Assembly: GCA_900767465.1 (NCBI GenBank)
Contig: CAAGAW010000029.1
Span: 28,275 to 92,274 of the forward strand
Length of the DNA stretch: 64,000 nucleotides
Direction of reading: 5' to 3'
From: Clostridia bacterium
Lineage (GTDB): Bacteria; Bacillota; Clostridia; Christensenellales; Pumilibacteraceae
The notes beneath the pieces are model-generated. The model saw nothing but the letters and a program-made list of their open reading frames with translations, was not told the origin of the DNA and did no database searches. The stretch's first letter is position 1, and every line of letters starts with the position of its first letter. The position numbers and the translations under genes were made by a program. This document shows positions 50,211 to 59,054 of the stretch, in pieces.

Positions 50211-50239
50211 TTGAAAAAAACGGGCGTAAATGATAGAAT
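50211..50239 (+). promoter_or_regulatory. Promoter of the second transport operon
   Basis: TTGAAA (50211-50216), 17 bp, TAGAAT (50234-50239) with extended -10 TGA. It drives the operon beginning at 50330. The ~120 bases between the divergent promoters are AT-rich and would hold AraC sites; no clear direct repeat stands out. Confidence 0.8.
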
Positions 50240-50329
50240 TTAAATAATAAAAAGCCAAAATGTCCGACGTCGGCGGCAGAGCGTTCGCGACGGATCGAAA
50301 AAAGAACCGAAACAGGAGGCAAAACCAAG

Positions 50330-52048
50330 ATGATGAAGAAACTCAAATCGTTTATAGCCGTATTTCTGGCGGCGATTACGGTCGCGAGCATATGCGCTTG
50401 CGGAGAGGGAAAGGAAGATCCGACGAAAACCTATCTCGACGTAGGCGTTTTCGACGCAGGTCTCGGAACAAGATACTTCGACGAAATGAAAAAGGATTTC
50501 GAAGAGTATTACGCTAACGAGCATTTCGAGGATGGTAAAACCGGCGTCGTTCTGCGCGACAGCAAGATGAACACCGAGTACAACCCCGCTAACCTTATCG
50601 GTTCGATGAAGAACTACAAACAGGTTCTTTATCTTCTCAATACGGGTGACTACGACGCATTCACGTCTAAGGATCTGTTTGCGGACGTAACCGACGTTAT
50701 GACCGACAGGTATCTCGACGTCGACGGAAATATCGCCGCGGATACGGGAAAAGAAGCAACCCGGACCATCGAGGACACTATGCTCGATGGTTATTCTGAC
50801 GTATTCAAAAAGAGCGACGGTAAGTATTACGCCGTTCCGTTTATGCTGTCCGTGCCCGGAATTATCTACGACGCCGATCTTTTCGACGAGCAGAAATGGT
50901 TCTTCAGGGCGGACGGAACGCTCGGCGCGAGTGCGGCGGACGTCGAAGCGCAAAGATGCGGCGCGGGTCCCGACGGCAAACTCGGCACTTACGACGACGG
51001 ACTTCCCGCAACGTGGGACGATTTCCTTACGCTTCTTAAAAAGATAAGAAACGGCTTTACGCCTTTTACCTGGGCGGCGACTCCGAGCACCTATCAGATT
51101 TCCAGACTTTTCAACGTGATGTGGGCTAACTACGAAGGCTACGACGACTTTATGCTTAATTACAGTCTCAGCGGCGAGGATAGCACGCTTGGCGAAATCG
51201 ACAACACCAACTATGTGAAACTGTTGCGGCAGGAGGGCAGAAAGGCTGCGCTCAAAGCGTTTTACGACATAACGAAGTATACGGATAATTATTCGGAACA
51301 GGCAACGCCCGACGGTCAGAGAAAGAACTCGCATACCGGCGCGCAGCAGGAGTTTATTCAGAGCGGTAGCCACGGTACGAGAATAGCGATGTTCGTCGAG
51401 AATAGCTACTGGGAGCAGGAAGCCCGCGACGTTTTCGACGGCGAGCCTAATCAGGATAAAAACGGATACGGAAAGAGAAATTTCAAGTATATGACGATGC
51501 CGAAATTCGTCGATATGGGCGAAGGCATTGCCGATCAGGAGAATACCGAGCGCATCGTTCCCGCAACCTATGCCGAAAGTTATATGTGCATAAGCGCGCA
51601 GAGCACCTGCAAGAACCTCGAAGTTCAGACCCACGTGGCGAAACTCTTTATAAAGTTCGTACAGCAGCGTTCGCAACTAGTGAAATTCACGGCGAATACC
51701 GGTTGTATCAGACCTTACGATTACACCGTAACGAAAGAGGAGAAAGAATCCTGCACGCCTTATACCCGCAGTATCCTCGAGCTCATTACCGAAGAAAATA
51801 CTAAGGTTGCTCCCAACCTTGCGATTTCGCCGCTCAGACGTCAGTACACAGGTGAAAAGGGTTTCAACGAGAGCAACAACGGTTTTGCTTTTACTGCAAA
51901 AGTCGGCAACAATACGTATTACTACGATCCGTTTACCTATTTCTATAAGAACAGAGATAAGTCGGTTGAAAATGCGTTCGAGGATATGAACGATACGGTC
52001 TGGGACCTTCTTGCCGAAGGCGGAGCAATCCAAAATCGAACGAACTGA
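50330..52048 (+). CDS. Extracellular solute-binding lipoprotein of second sugar ABC importer
   Basis: A 572-residue receptor lipoprotein (lipobox SICAC, C24). After the linker the fold begins with YLDVGVFDAGLGTRYFDEM, typical of the larger CUT1 receptors; GKYYAVPFMLSVPGIIYDAD and PATWDDFLTLLKKIRNGFTP are the usual interdomain strands, and the C-terminal part ends in DTVWDLLAEGGA. It differs from the first receptor (12662) in sequence and so likely binds another oligosaccharide. AGGAGG site; ATG at 50330 or 50333. First gene of a long operon that continues beyond the window. Confidence 0.92.
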   Translation: MMKKLKSFIAVFLAAITVASICACGEGKEDPTKTYLDVGVFDAGLGTRYFDEMKKDFEEYYANEHFEDGKTGVVLRDSKMNTEYNPANLIGSMKNYKQVLYLLNTGDYDAFTSKDLFADVTDVMTDRYLDVDGNIAADTGKEATRTIEDTMLDGYSDVFKKSDGKYYAVPFMLSVPGIIYDADLFDEQKWFFRADGTLGASAADVEAQRCGAGPDGKLGTYDDGLPATWDDFLTLLKKIRNGFTPFTWAATPSTYQISRLFNVMWANYEGYDDFMLNYSLSGEDSTLGEIDNTNYVKLLRQEGRKAALKAFYDITKYTDNYSEQATPDGQRKNSHTGAQQEFIQSGSHGTRIAMFVENSYWEQEARDVFDGEPNQDKNGYGKRNFKYMTMPKFVDMGEGIADQENTERIVPATYAESYMCISAQSTCKNLEVQTHVAKLFIKFVQQRSQLVKFTANTGCIRPYDYTVTKEEKESCTPYTRSILELITEENTKVAPNLAISPLRRQYTGEKGFNESNNGFAFTAKVGNNTYYYDPFTYFYKNRDKSVENAFEDMNDTVWDLLAEGGAIQNRTN

Positions 52049-52084
52049 AATACGCAAGTTGAGAAAGATTAAAGAGAGAAAAAT

Positions 52085-53104
52085 ATGAAAGAAGGAAAAA
52101 CATCGCTTTCCGGCGGCGTCAAAGCATTCGTCTACGACGTCAAAGTAAAACTTCACCAAAAGTTCGGAAGAAAGAAAAAGCAAAAGGTTTACAACAAACG
52201 TCTCGGTCAGAACGTGTTCTTGTTTTTCTTTCTGCTTTTCCCGATCGCGCAATTTCTCGTGTTTTACGTCGGCGTTGCCGCTAATACGATCAAACTCGCG
52301 TTTCAGGCGCCCGAGAAAGTGGGCAATTACCTGACGGGCAACTATTATTTCACTCTCGAAACGTTCGTAAACGTGTTCAAAGCGTTCTTCGTTACGGGCG
52401 AAATGGCAGGTATGATAAAGAATTCCGCATGGCAGTTCCTTACCGGGCTTCTTATCAGTATGCCGCTTCAGATAATGGTTGCTTACGTCGTATTCAAGGA
52501 AGTTCCGCTTGCCGGCGCGTACAAGGTTATTCTGTTCCTTCCGAACATAATTTCCAGCCTCGTTTTCGTAATCTGCGGAAGAGAGCTTATGGAATTAGGT
52601 ATTCCGCTGATCCTCGGGAACCCGAAACTCGGATTGCTCGATCAGTATAGTATAAAGAGTTTCTATTCGGTACTCGTGTTCGGAATGTGGATGAATTTCG
52701 CAAACGGACTGATCATTTATCTGTCGGCGATGTGCAGTATATCGAAAGATATTCTCGAATACGGCGAACTCGAAAAAATGTCGTCGTTTCAGGAATTCCG
52801 GCACGTCGTGTTTCCGTCGATTTTCCCGACGATCGTCACCTACATAATCGTCGCGATTGCGGGATTCTTCACAAACTACGGGCATTTCTATTCGTTCTAC
52901 GGCGGAGAGGGCGGAGCAAACAGACCGTTCTCTACGCTCGGCTTCTATTTCTTCGTAAAAGTCGCGGGCGGAACCAACACCATTCCGTCTCCCGCGGATT
53001 ATCCTTTCGTGTCGGCGGCCGGTATTCTGTTCACTCTTATAGTTGCGCCCGTCACGTTGCTGACGAAGTATTTACTCGAAAAATTTGGACCGAGCGAGGA
53101 TTAG
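52085..53104 (+). CDS. Sugar ABC transporter permease (MalF-like)
   Basis: A 339-residue permease with a basic N-terminal cytoplasmic segment (~1-45) followed by about six transmembrane helices, the first at VFLFFFLLFPIAQFLVFYVG. The ATPase-docking loop is EYGELEKMSSFQEFRHVVFP, a degenerate EAA motif without the canonical EAA-G residues; the next permease has a normal one. AYKVILFLPNIISSLVFVIC is a typical CUT1 segment. No ATPase gene occurs in this operon either. GAGAG site. Confidence 0.92.
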   Translation: MKEGKTSLSGGVKAFVYDVKVKLHQKFGRKKKQKVYNKRLGQNVFLFFFLLFPIAQFLVFYVGVAANTIKLAFQAPEKVGNYLTGNYYFTLETFVNVFKAFFVTGEMAGMIKNSAWQFLTGLLISMPLQIMVAYVVFKEVPLAGAYKVILFLPNIISSLVFVICGRELMELGIPLILGNPKLGLLDQYSIKSFYSVLVFGMWMNFANGLIIYLSAMCSISKDILEYGELEKMSSFQEFRHVVFPSIFPTIVTYIIVAIAGFFTNYGHFYSFYGGEGGANRPFSTLGFYFFVKVAGGTNTIPSPADYPFVSAAGILFTLIVAPVTLLTKYLLEKFGPSED

Positions 53105-53108
53105 CATT

Positions 53109-54002
53109 ATGATAGAGAATATCAGACTCAATCCAAAACGGCGTCACAGAATGGACGCTTTCCAGATAGTTCTTTACGTTATCGTCACACTTTACTGTCT
53201 GTCGATGCTTTACGTTCTGTTTTTCGGCGTTATCAACTCGCTTAAGAACAAAACCGACTATATGTGGGGCAATCCGTTCGGATTTCCGAGCAAAGAGTAC
53301 GGCTGGCAGTTTGCAAACTATGTCAAGGTTTTCAAAGAGTTCAACGTCAAAACGGTTGGCGGCAGGCAGGTAAACCTTATTCAGATGTTCTTCAACTCGT
53401 TGCTTTACGCAGGCTGTATGTCGCTTTTCTGCATCGCAACGCAGGTCATTACCGCTTACGCCGTCGCAAAGTACGATTTCAAGCTTAAAACCCCTATTTA
53501 CGTTACGGCGATTATCGTTATGCTTCTTCCGATCATCGGCTCGCTCGCTTCGGAAGTGGAAATAGCGGACGCGCTCGGATTAAGAAACAGCCTTCTCGGC
53601 GTCTGCCTTATGAAATGCAAGTATCCGGGGATTTACTTCCTCGTGTTCTACGCGACTTTCAAAAGCCTGCCGTGGACGTATGCCGAGGCGGCTCAGATCG
53701 ACGGCGCGGGGCATTTCAGAACGTTTATCCAGATTATGTTGCCGCTCGTGCGCAGTACGATTTTCGCGGTGTTTATCCTGCTTTTCATCGAACACTGGAA
53801 CGACTATTACACACCTATGATTTTCCTTCCCGAGCGTCCCACAATGTCTTACGGATTGTTCAGATTCCAGACCGACGTTAAGGCAAGCACGCCCATCAAA
53901 CTTACCGCTTGTTTCCTTGCCTGCATTCCGATTCTGATTGTGTTCGCGGCGTTCAAGGACAAGATCATGAGCAACGTCACTATGGGCGGTATCAAAGGCT
54001 AA
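53109..54002 (+). CDS. Sugar ABC transporter permease (MalG-like)
   Basis: A 297-residue second permease, with about six helices beginning at IVLYVIVTLYCLSMLYVLFF. The EAA motif is intact: YAEAAQIDGAGHFRTFIQIM followed by LPLVRS. I start it at ATG 53109, four bases after the MalF-like stop; the longer frame would overlap the upstream gene. Together with the two preceding genes it forms a complete importer apart from the shared ATPase. Confidence 0.92.
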   Translation: MIENIRLNPKRRHRMDAFQIVLYVIVTLYCLSMLYVLFFGVINSLKNKTDYMWGNPFGFPSKEYGWQFANYVKVFKEFNVKTVGGRQVNLIQMFFNSLLYAGCMSLFCIATQVITAYAVAKYDFKLKTPIYVTAIIVMLLPIIGSLASEVEIADALGLRNSLLGVCLMKCKYPGIYFLVFYATFKSLPWTYAEAAQIDGAGHFRTFIQIMLPLVRSTIFAVFILLFIEHWNDYYTPMIFLPERPTMSYGLFRFQTDVKASTPIKLTACFLACIPILIVFAAFKDKIMSNVTMGGIKG

Positions 54003-54018
54003 ATTCGGGAGAGTAAAA

Positions 54019-56037
54019 ATGACGAAAAAAAGATTGTCAATCGGTAAAATCTGCATAGCGTTGTTCCTGTGCGCCGTGGCGGCCTTGGTCGCTACGACCT
54101 TGGTTTGCGGCGCGGTTGCCGAGGATTTGCCGGTTAGGTCGATAACGATCGATATCGATTTCGGCGATTACGACGGACACGGCAACGGCGAAAACCTGCC
54201 CCACGGCAAGACCGGAAAAACCTATCCCGTTTTCCCGTGCTTGGCAACCGACAACAACGGGAGCGATGTAGACGATGTTCGCGTCACCGTTTACGACGGC
54301 GCAAACAAACTCGTTCCGCAGTCCGGAGGCAGATTCGCGACCGCCGCAGAGGGCTCGTATAAGATAGAATACGTGGCCGTCAGCGGCACCGTAACGGCGC
54401 AAAAGACGATAAACGTAACGGTTGACGCGTATACCGACAATATCGTATACGACGGCACCGACGAAAAAATCGACGCGACGGGTGTTACAGGCTCGGCGGT
54501 TTTTGCCGTATTAGGCAGTTACTCGGGCGGCGCAGGCTATCTTACGGAGACGATTTCGCTCGGACTCGGCGGCATTGGAATTACGCTTGATAAAGCGGAC
54601 GATAAGTATTTCTTCATTCCCGAAAAGAGCGGAGAATACGTCCTTACATACGACGTAACCGATTTTGTCGGAGACAAAAAGTCAGAAACGAGAAAGATCG
54701 TTGTTTCCGATCCGGACGCTCCCGTGCTTTCGACGCCCGCTATCCCGCGCTCGGCGATCGAGGGCGAAACTCTCGATATCCCGCTTGCCGAAGCGATTTA
54801 GTATCACGCCGGCAACAAATATTACGTTCCCGTAAAGGTTTACTTCGACGACGAGGACGTTACCGCGTCGATGAGCGTGAATCTTACCGCAGGCGTGCAT
54901 AAAATCGAGTACGTCTGCGTCGACCCGAAAAACGGCAATGAAACGAGAAAATCGTTCGGTATCGTCGTAAAAAGTAAAAACGTCGGTAAAAACGGAATGA
55001 TTTTCGACAATTATTTCGACTTTACAAAGTGCGCTTCCGAAAAAGGTGCGAAAGACGCTTACAACGTGGTCGTCAAGGCAAACGACGATAAAACTCCGAT
55101 CGACGCTTCGGTTGATTTCTCGCGTGTTCTGCCGATCTCTTACCTCAATATCGACCTCGGGGCGCAGGCGGAAGTTGCGGCGTATTCGGGTGCGTATCTT
55201 GTCATCACGGATTCGGTGAACGCAAACGACCGCATAGAAGTCGGGATCAACAAACTTACCCTTTATCCGAACCTCAACCTCGTTTACGACGACGCAACTC
55301 ATTCGATCGTAGATAAAAAGAACGGCACCGTAATTCCCGTAACCGCTTACGCCGACGGCAGAAGATTCAACGGTTTCGGAAGCGGCGCTGCTTACGTTTC
55401 GTTTGCGCTTAAAGGCGTGAAGAAGGACGTTACGCTTACGATCAACAAGATCGGATCTACGGTGGTATCCAACGGCAATATCGACGAAACTCCGCCCGAG
55501 TTTATAATCGCCCCCGAGTTCAGAACTGTTTACGTTTCCTATATCGGACATAAAGTCTATCTTCCCGAAATGACGGCGTTCGATCTCTTCGACAAAGCCG
55601 CTTCGGTCAGACTGAAAGTCACCAAGCCCGACGGTACCGTGCTTTTTAACGGCAAGGGAGACTATACGCTCGACGTAACCGAAAGCGGAGAGTACGGCGT
55701 CGAATACGTCGCCACCGATTCCTCCGATAATATCAGAAAGCGCGTTTCGAGCGTGTACGTTACCGACCTAGTGTCGCCTGTGATCGAAGTTTCGGGCGTA
55801 AAAGCAAACGTCAGGATCGGCGAGGAAATCACGCTCCCGAAAGCCGCGATTACGGATAACGATACTCCCGAAGGGAAAATCGTAAGTTACGTTTACGTAG
55901 TAAAAGGCAACAACCGCAAACAAATCGTCGGCGACACTTATATGTTTACGTCGGCGGGCGAATACAAGATCAGATACGTCGCTTACGACGCAAACCAGAA
56001 CTATACCGTAGTCGAATTCGCGGTGAACTGCAGATAA
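54019..56037 (+). pseudogene. Secreted Ig-like protein gene interrupted by an in-frame TAG
   Basis: Two ORFs in the same frame (54019-54801 and from 54802 to 56037) are separated only by a TAG at 54799-54801; the frame before and after reads one continuous Ig-like protein, DIPLAEAI (stop) YHAGNKYYVPVKVYF. Joined, it would have about 671 residues. It has a signal peptide (ICIALFLCAVAALVATTLVC) and Ig/cadherin-like repeats (VTAQKTINVTVDAY, SGEYVLTYDVTDFVGDKK, AGVHKIEYVCVDPKNGNETR, SGEYGVEYVATDSSDN, AGEYKIRYVAYDANQN). Other genes here end in TAG, so recoding is unlikely; a CAG-to-TAG change or assembly error is simplest. The second half has no evident start of its own before 54871. Confidence 0.75.
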
Positions 56038-56049
56038 GGAGGCGATAAT

Positions 56050-58443
56050 ATGAAAATTATAAAGAAAACGATCGTCTTTATCTTATGTTTCGTTACCGTT
56101 TTCGGTGCGTTTGTCGCTTGCGGAAACAAGACCGACAACGCGTCGAACGGCAAAAACGGAATAGTAAACGAACTCGGCGGCGAAAAGATTGCTTTCGACG
56201 ATACCGACGCTTACCTTGTGCGCGGAGGCGCTTCCGACTACAAAATCGTTATCGGGGCTGACGCCACGAAAACCGAAAAGTACGCCGCGGAAGAATTGCA
56301 ATATTTCATCGAAAAATCTACGGCCGTAACGCTCGGGATAATTACCGACGAAGAAGTCGCGACGGGCGCCAAGTTTATTTCGGTGGGCGCGACGTCTCAG
56401 CTTGCCGCTCGTACCGACGTTTCGGTCGCGTATTCCGAACTCGGCGAAAACGGCGCCGCGGTGTATACCAAGGACAATAACGTTTACGTTTCGGGCGCAA
56501 CCGAAAACGGAACGCTTTTCGCCGTATACAGATTCCTGCACTTTCAGGTCGGATACGCCGCATACGCTTACGACTGCGTGGAAGTGGACTACTACAGCGA
56601 ACTTAAATTAAAGAACTTCGACTATAAGTACGTTCCGTCGCTCGGACTTACCACCGCCGAGGACGCCGAACTTTCGGGCGAAAGCAAAGTCAAGGAAGCG
56701 TCGAGGATGTACGTTTACGCCTCCAAAAACGGCGGCTACGACCTTAACGGCAACTTGTTCAACGGTCTTTGGTGCCATACGATACGCGATATCGTAGGCG
56801 AGAGAGAATGTAACGACGCTTACAACGTTAAAGCCGCGCAGGAGGCCGAGCGAACTGCAAAACTTTCGGACGAAGCCGTTTCTTCGGAATATAATACGAA
56901 CGCCGATTTCAGGAAAGGTTTCGAAAAAGGACTTTCCACTTTGTTTTCTTCGGCTAAAGGAACGAAAGACGAGATCGACAAGAACGTCGCAATTAAAGAA
57001 TACGGCTATGTTACCGACAAGAAAAAACAAGTATTGCCAAACTATAAAAAAGTTATGGAAACCAAGCCCGACCCGAAGGATCCGATGAAAACGATAGAGG
57101 AACCGAAAATCGAGAAGGGCAATTACGTTTACGTTACCGGCGAGGATGGCAAACCCGTTCTTGAAACGGGCGAGGACGGAAACCCGCTTACGAACGTAGC
57201 CGGATACGAAAACTATGTAAAAGGTTGGGACGAGGCTTACGAAAAGGGTAATTTTCACGTCGGAGCCGAGTGGCAGAAGAAGGTAAAAAGCGTAAGGATC
57301 TGGAACAACGATCAGGCTTGTTATACCAAAGAAAGAACGCTCGAAATAGCGTACGATACGATCGTAAACAAGTACCTCGGTTCGGCAACCGGACCGTACA
57401 TTATGGTGGGTATCACCGACGGTAAAGGTTCGTGCGACTGCGAGGACTGCATAGCCGAAGAGAGAAAATACGAACAAGGCGGCGCGGCGGCTGTTCAGAT
57501 GCATTTCATGAACGCCCTCGCAAACAAGCTCGAAAAGTATATGAGCGAGAAACAGGGTATGGAAAATAAACAGATTACCCTTGTCGCGTTCGCATATTAC
57601 GCTTATCGCGAGCCGCCCGTAAAACTCGTAAACGGCGAATACGTCGCGATCGACGAGACGGTTAAGCCCAAGTCCGCCGGCAACGTCCGCGTAGGCGTTA
57701 TGTTCACGCCTATCGAGGCTTGCTATACCCACCCGATCACCGACGACGGCGAGACCTGCGAAAAGAACGCCGCGATCGCCGAGGAAATGAAAGGCTGGGC
57801 GGCAATTACCGACTACCTTATGATGTACTCTTACGGCACTAACTTTATGGCGTATAAGTACCATTTCAACAACTGGTCGCATATCGGCGACTCGATTAGG
57901 TTCTACGAAAAAGTCGGGCTCAAATACTACTTCGAGCAGGCTTGCGCACAGAACGGAATTTCTCCGATGTCGTCAATGCGCGCATACGTCAGAAGCCGTC
58001 TCGCGTGGAATTCGGCTTATAACACGCAAGACCTTATCGACGAATTCATCGAGCATTACTACGGCGACGGCGCGGACGGCGTAAAACAGTATTTCGCGGC
58101 GGTTATGGAAAACTTCGAGAGAGTTTACACGCTTGCCGAAACCGAGGAAGAGGGCATTTACTACAACGACATTTCGAGCGCAAGCAACTGGACGCGTCCG
58201 TTGCTTCTGCAACTTCAAAGTTACCTCGAAAAAGCCGATTACGACGTGGATCTCGGCTCGTCCGCCGAAAAAGACGTTTATAAGGAGAGAATTTTCAGAG
58301 AGTATTTCCTTCTTAAAGACAACGAGTTCACGATGTATTCCGCATACCTCAACAGCGACGAGCTTGCCGCTCTCGAGGGTCTGGTAATGTACGGCAGAGA
58401 AAAGTATAACGCATATAAGTCTCAGGAGACGACAAATGGCTAA
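56050..58443 (+). CDS. DUF4838-type lipoprotein, putative glycoside-hydrolase-like
   Basis: A 797-residue lipoprotein (lipobox FVAC, C24). Residues ~55-180 form the small hexosaminidase/glucuronidase-type domain (YKIVIGADATKTEKYAAEEL, FAVYRFLHFQVGYAAYAYDC). The main part is DUF4838-like: RIWNNDQACYTKERTLEIAY, IMVGITDGKGSCDCEDC, FLMNALANKLEKYM-like helix, then the barrel-like VGVMFTPIEACYTHP and MMYSYGTNFMAYKYHFNNWS. A charged stretch at ~300-400 (KPDPKDPMKTIEEPKIEKGN) looks like an insertion. Catalysis has not been shown for the family as far as I know. It sits in the importer operon, 12 bases behind the interrupted gene, and probably acts on the same surface glycan. Confidence 0.78.
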   Translation: MKIIKKTIVFILCFVTVFGAFVACGNKTDNASNGKNGIVNELGGEKIAFDDTDAYLVRGGASDYKIVIGADATKTEKYAAEELQYFIEKSTAVTLGIITDEEVATGAKFISVGATSQLAARTDVSVAYSELGENGAAVYTKDNNVYVSGATENGTLFAVYRFLHFQVGYAAYAYDCVEVDYYSELKLKNFDYKYVPSLGLTTAEDAELSGESKVKEASRMYVYASKNGGYDLNGNLFNGLWCHTIRDIVGERECNDAYNVKAAQEAERTAKLSDEAVSSEYNTNADFRKGFEKGLSTLFSSAKGTKDEIDKNVAIKEYGYVTDKKKQVLPNYKKVMETKPDPKDPMKTIEEPKIEKGNYVYVTGEDGKPVLETGEDGNPLTNVAGYENYVKGWDEAYEKGNFHVGAEWQKKVKSVRIWNNDQACYTKERTLEIAYDTIVNKYLGSATGPYIMVGITDGKGSCDCEDCIAEERKYEQGGAAAVQMHFMNALANKLEKYMSEKQGMENKQITLVAFAYYAYREPPVKLVNGEYVAIDETVKPKSAGNVRVGVMFTPIEACYTHPITDDGETCEKNAAIAEEMKGWAAITDYLMMYSYGTNFMAYKYHFNNWSHIGDSIRFYEKVGLKYYFEQACAQNGISPMSSMRAYVRSRLAWNSAYNTQDLIDEFIEHYYGDGADGVKQYFAAVMENFERVYTLAETEEEGIYYNDISSASNWTRPLLLQLQSYLEKADYDVDLGSSAEKDVYKERIFREYFLLKDNEFTMYSAYLNSDELAALEGLVMYGREKYNAYKSQETTNG

Positions 58444-59044
58444 GACGAAAAGAATTATCGGTTTAACGGTTGCGATTTTCACTATCCTTGCGATGTGTCT
58501 CCTTTCCGCGTGCGGAAAGAACGACGACGGCAACAAAACGACTTCTTACAGTCTGTCGATAAGTGTGACGTCGATGACGCTCGAAGTCGGCGAAACGGAC
58601 AAACTCGAATGCCGTTGCGGCGATAAAAAGATCGTTTTCACGAGTTTGGACAAAGCGATAGCGACCGTTTCGGAGGACGGAACGGTTACCGCGGTTTCCG
58701 CGGGCGTTGCTTACGTTACGGCAAAAGCGGAAGGCACGGACGAGCAGAAAACCTGCAAAGTAACCGTAACGAAAAGCGTTTATTCGGTTGCGCTCGACAA
58801 GCAGTCCGAGATAAATGCGCTTAAAGGCGCAACGCTCGATTTCACCGCTACCGTTTATAAGAATGACGAAGTTTCGACGCTTGTTCCCGATTTTTCGGTG
58901 AGTCCGTCGGGGTGTGCGATTTCGGCGAAGGGCACCGTTGTGCGCGTGACGTTCTCGGAAGTCGGCGTTTATACCGTAAAAGCCGCATATAACGGCGCGA
59001 CCGCCACCGTAACCGTTACCGTTACGGAAAGCATAGTCGAATAG
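58436..59044 (+). CDS. Small Big_2 Ig-like lipoprotein
   Basis: A 202-residue lipoprotein (lipobox LLSAC, C26). One Big_2 domain at ~38-115 (MTLEVGETDKLECRCGDKKI, ATVSEDGTVTAVSAGVAYVT) and a second Ig-like unit at ~120-198. It overlaps the DUF4838 gene by eight bases and ends in TAG. Probably a surface-exposed binding or spacer protein of the same system; no enzyme motif is present. Confidence 0.85.
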   Translation: MAKTKRIIGLTVAIFTILAMCLLSACGKNDDGNKTTSYSLSISVTSMTLEVGETDKLECRCGDKKIVFTSLDKAIATVSEDGTVTAVSAGVAYVTAKAEGTDEQKTCKVTVTKSVYSVALDKQSEINALKGATLDFTATVYKNDEVSTLVPDFSVSPSGCAISAKGTVVRVTFSEVGVYTVKAAYNGATATVTVTVTESIVE

Positions 59045-59054
59045 AGGAGGGCGT

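Noticed and set aside
52085..54002. Missing ABC ATPase gene in both importer loci
   Set aside because: Considered as odd, but CUT1 importers of Bacillota commonly share one MsmX-type ATPase encoded elsewhere.
54799..54801. TAG read as an amino acid (pyrrolysine or suppressor code)
   Set aside because: glmM and the 58436 gene use TAG as their natural stop, and no other gene shows internal TAG.
56608..57882. Minus-strand ORF of 424 codons
   Set aside because: Shadow of the DUF4838 gene with typical antisense composition.
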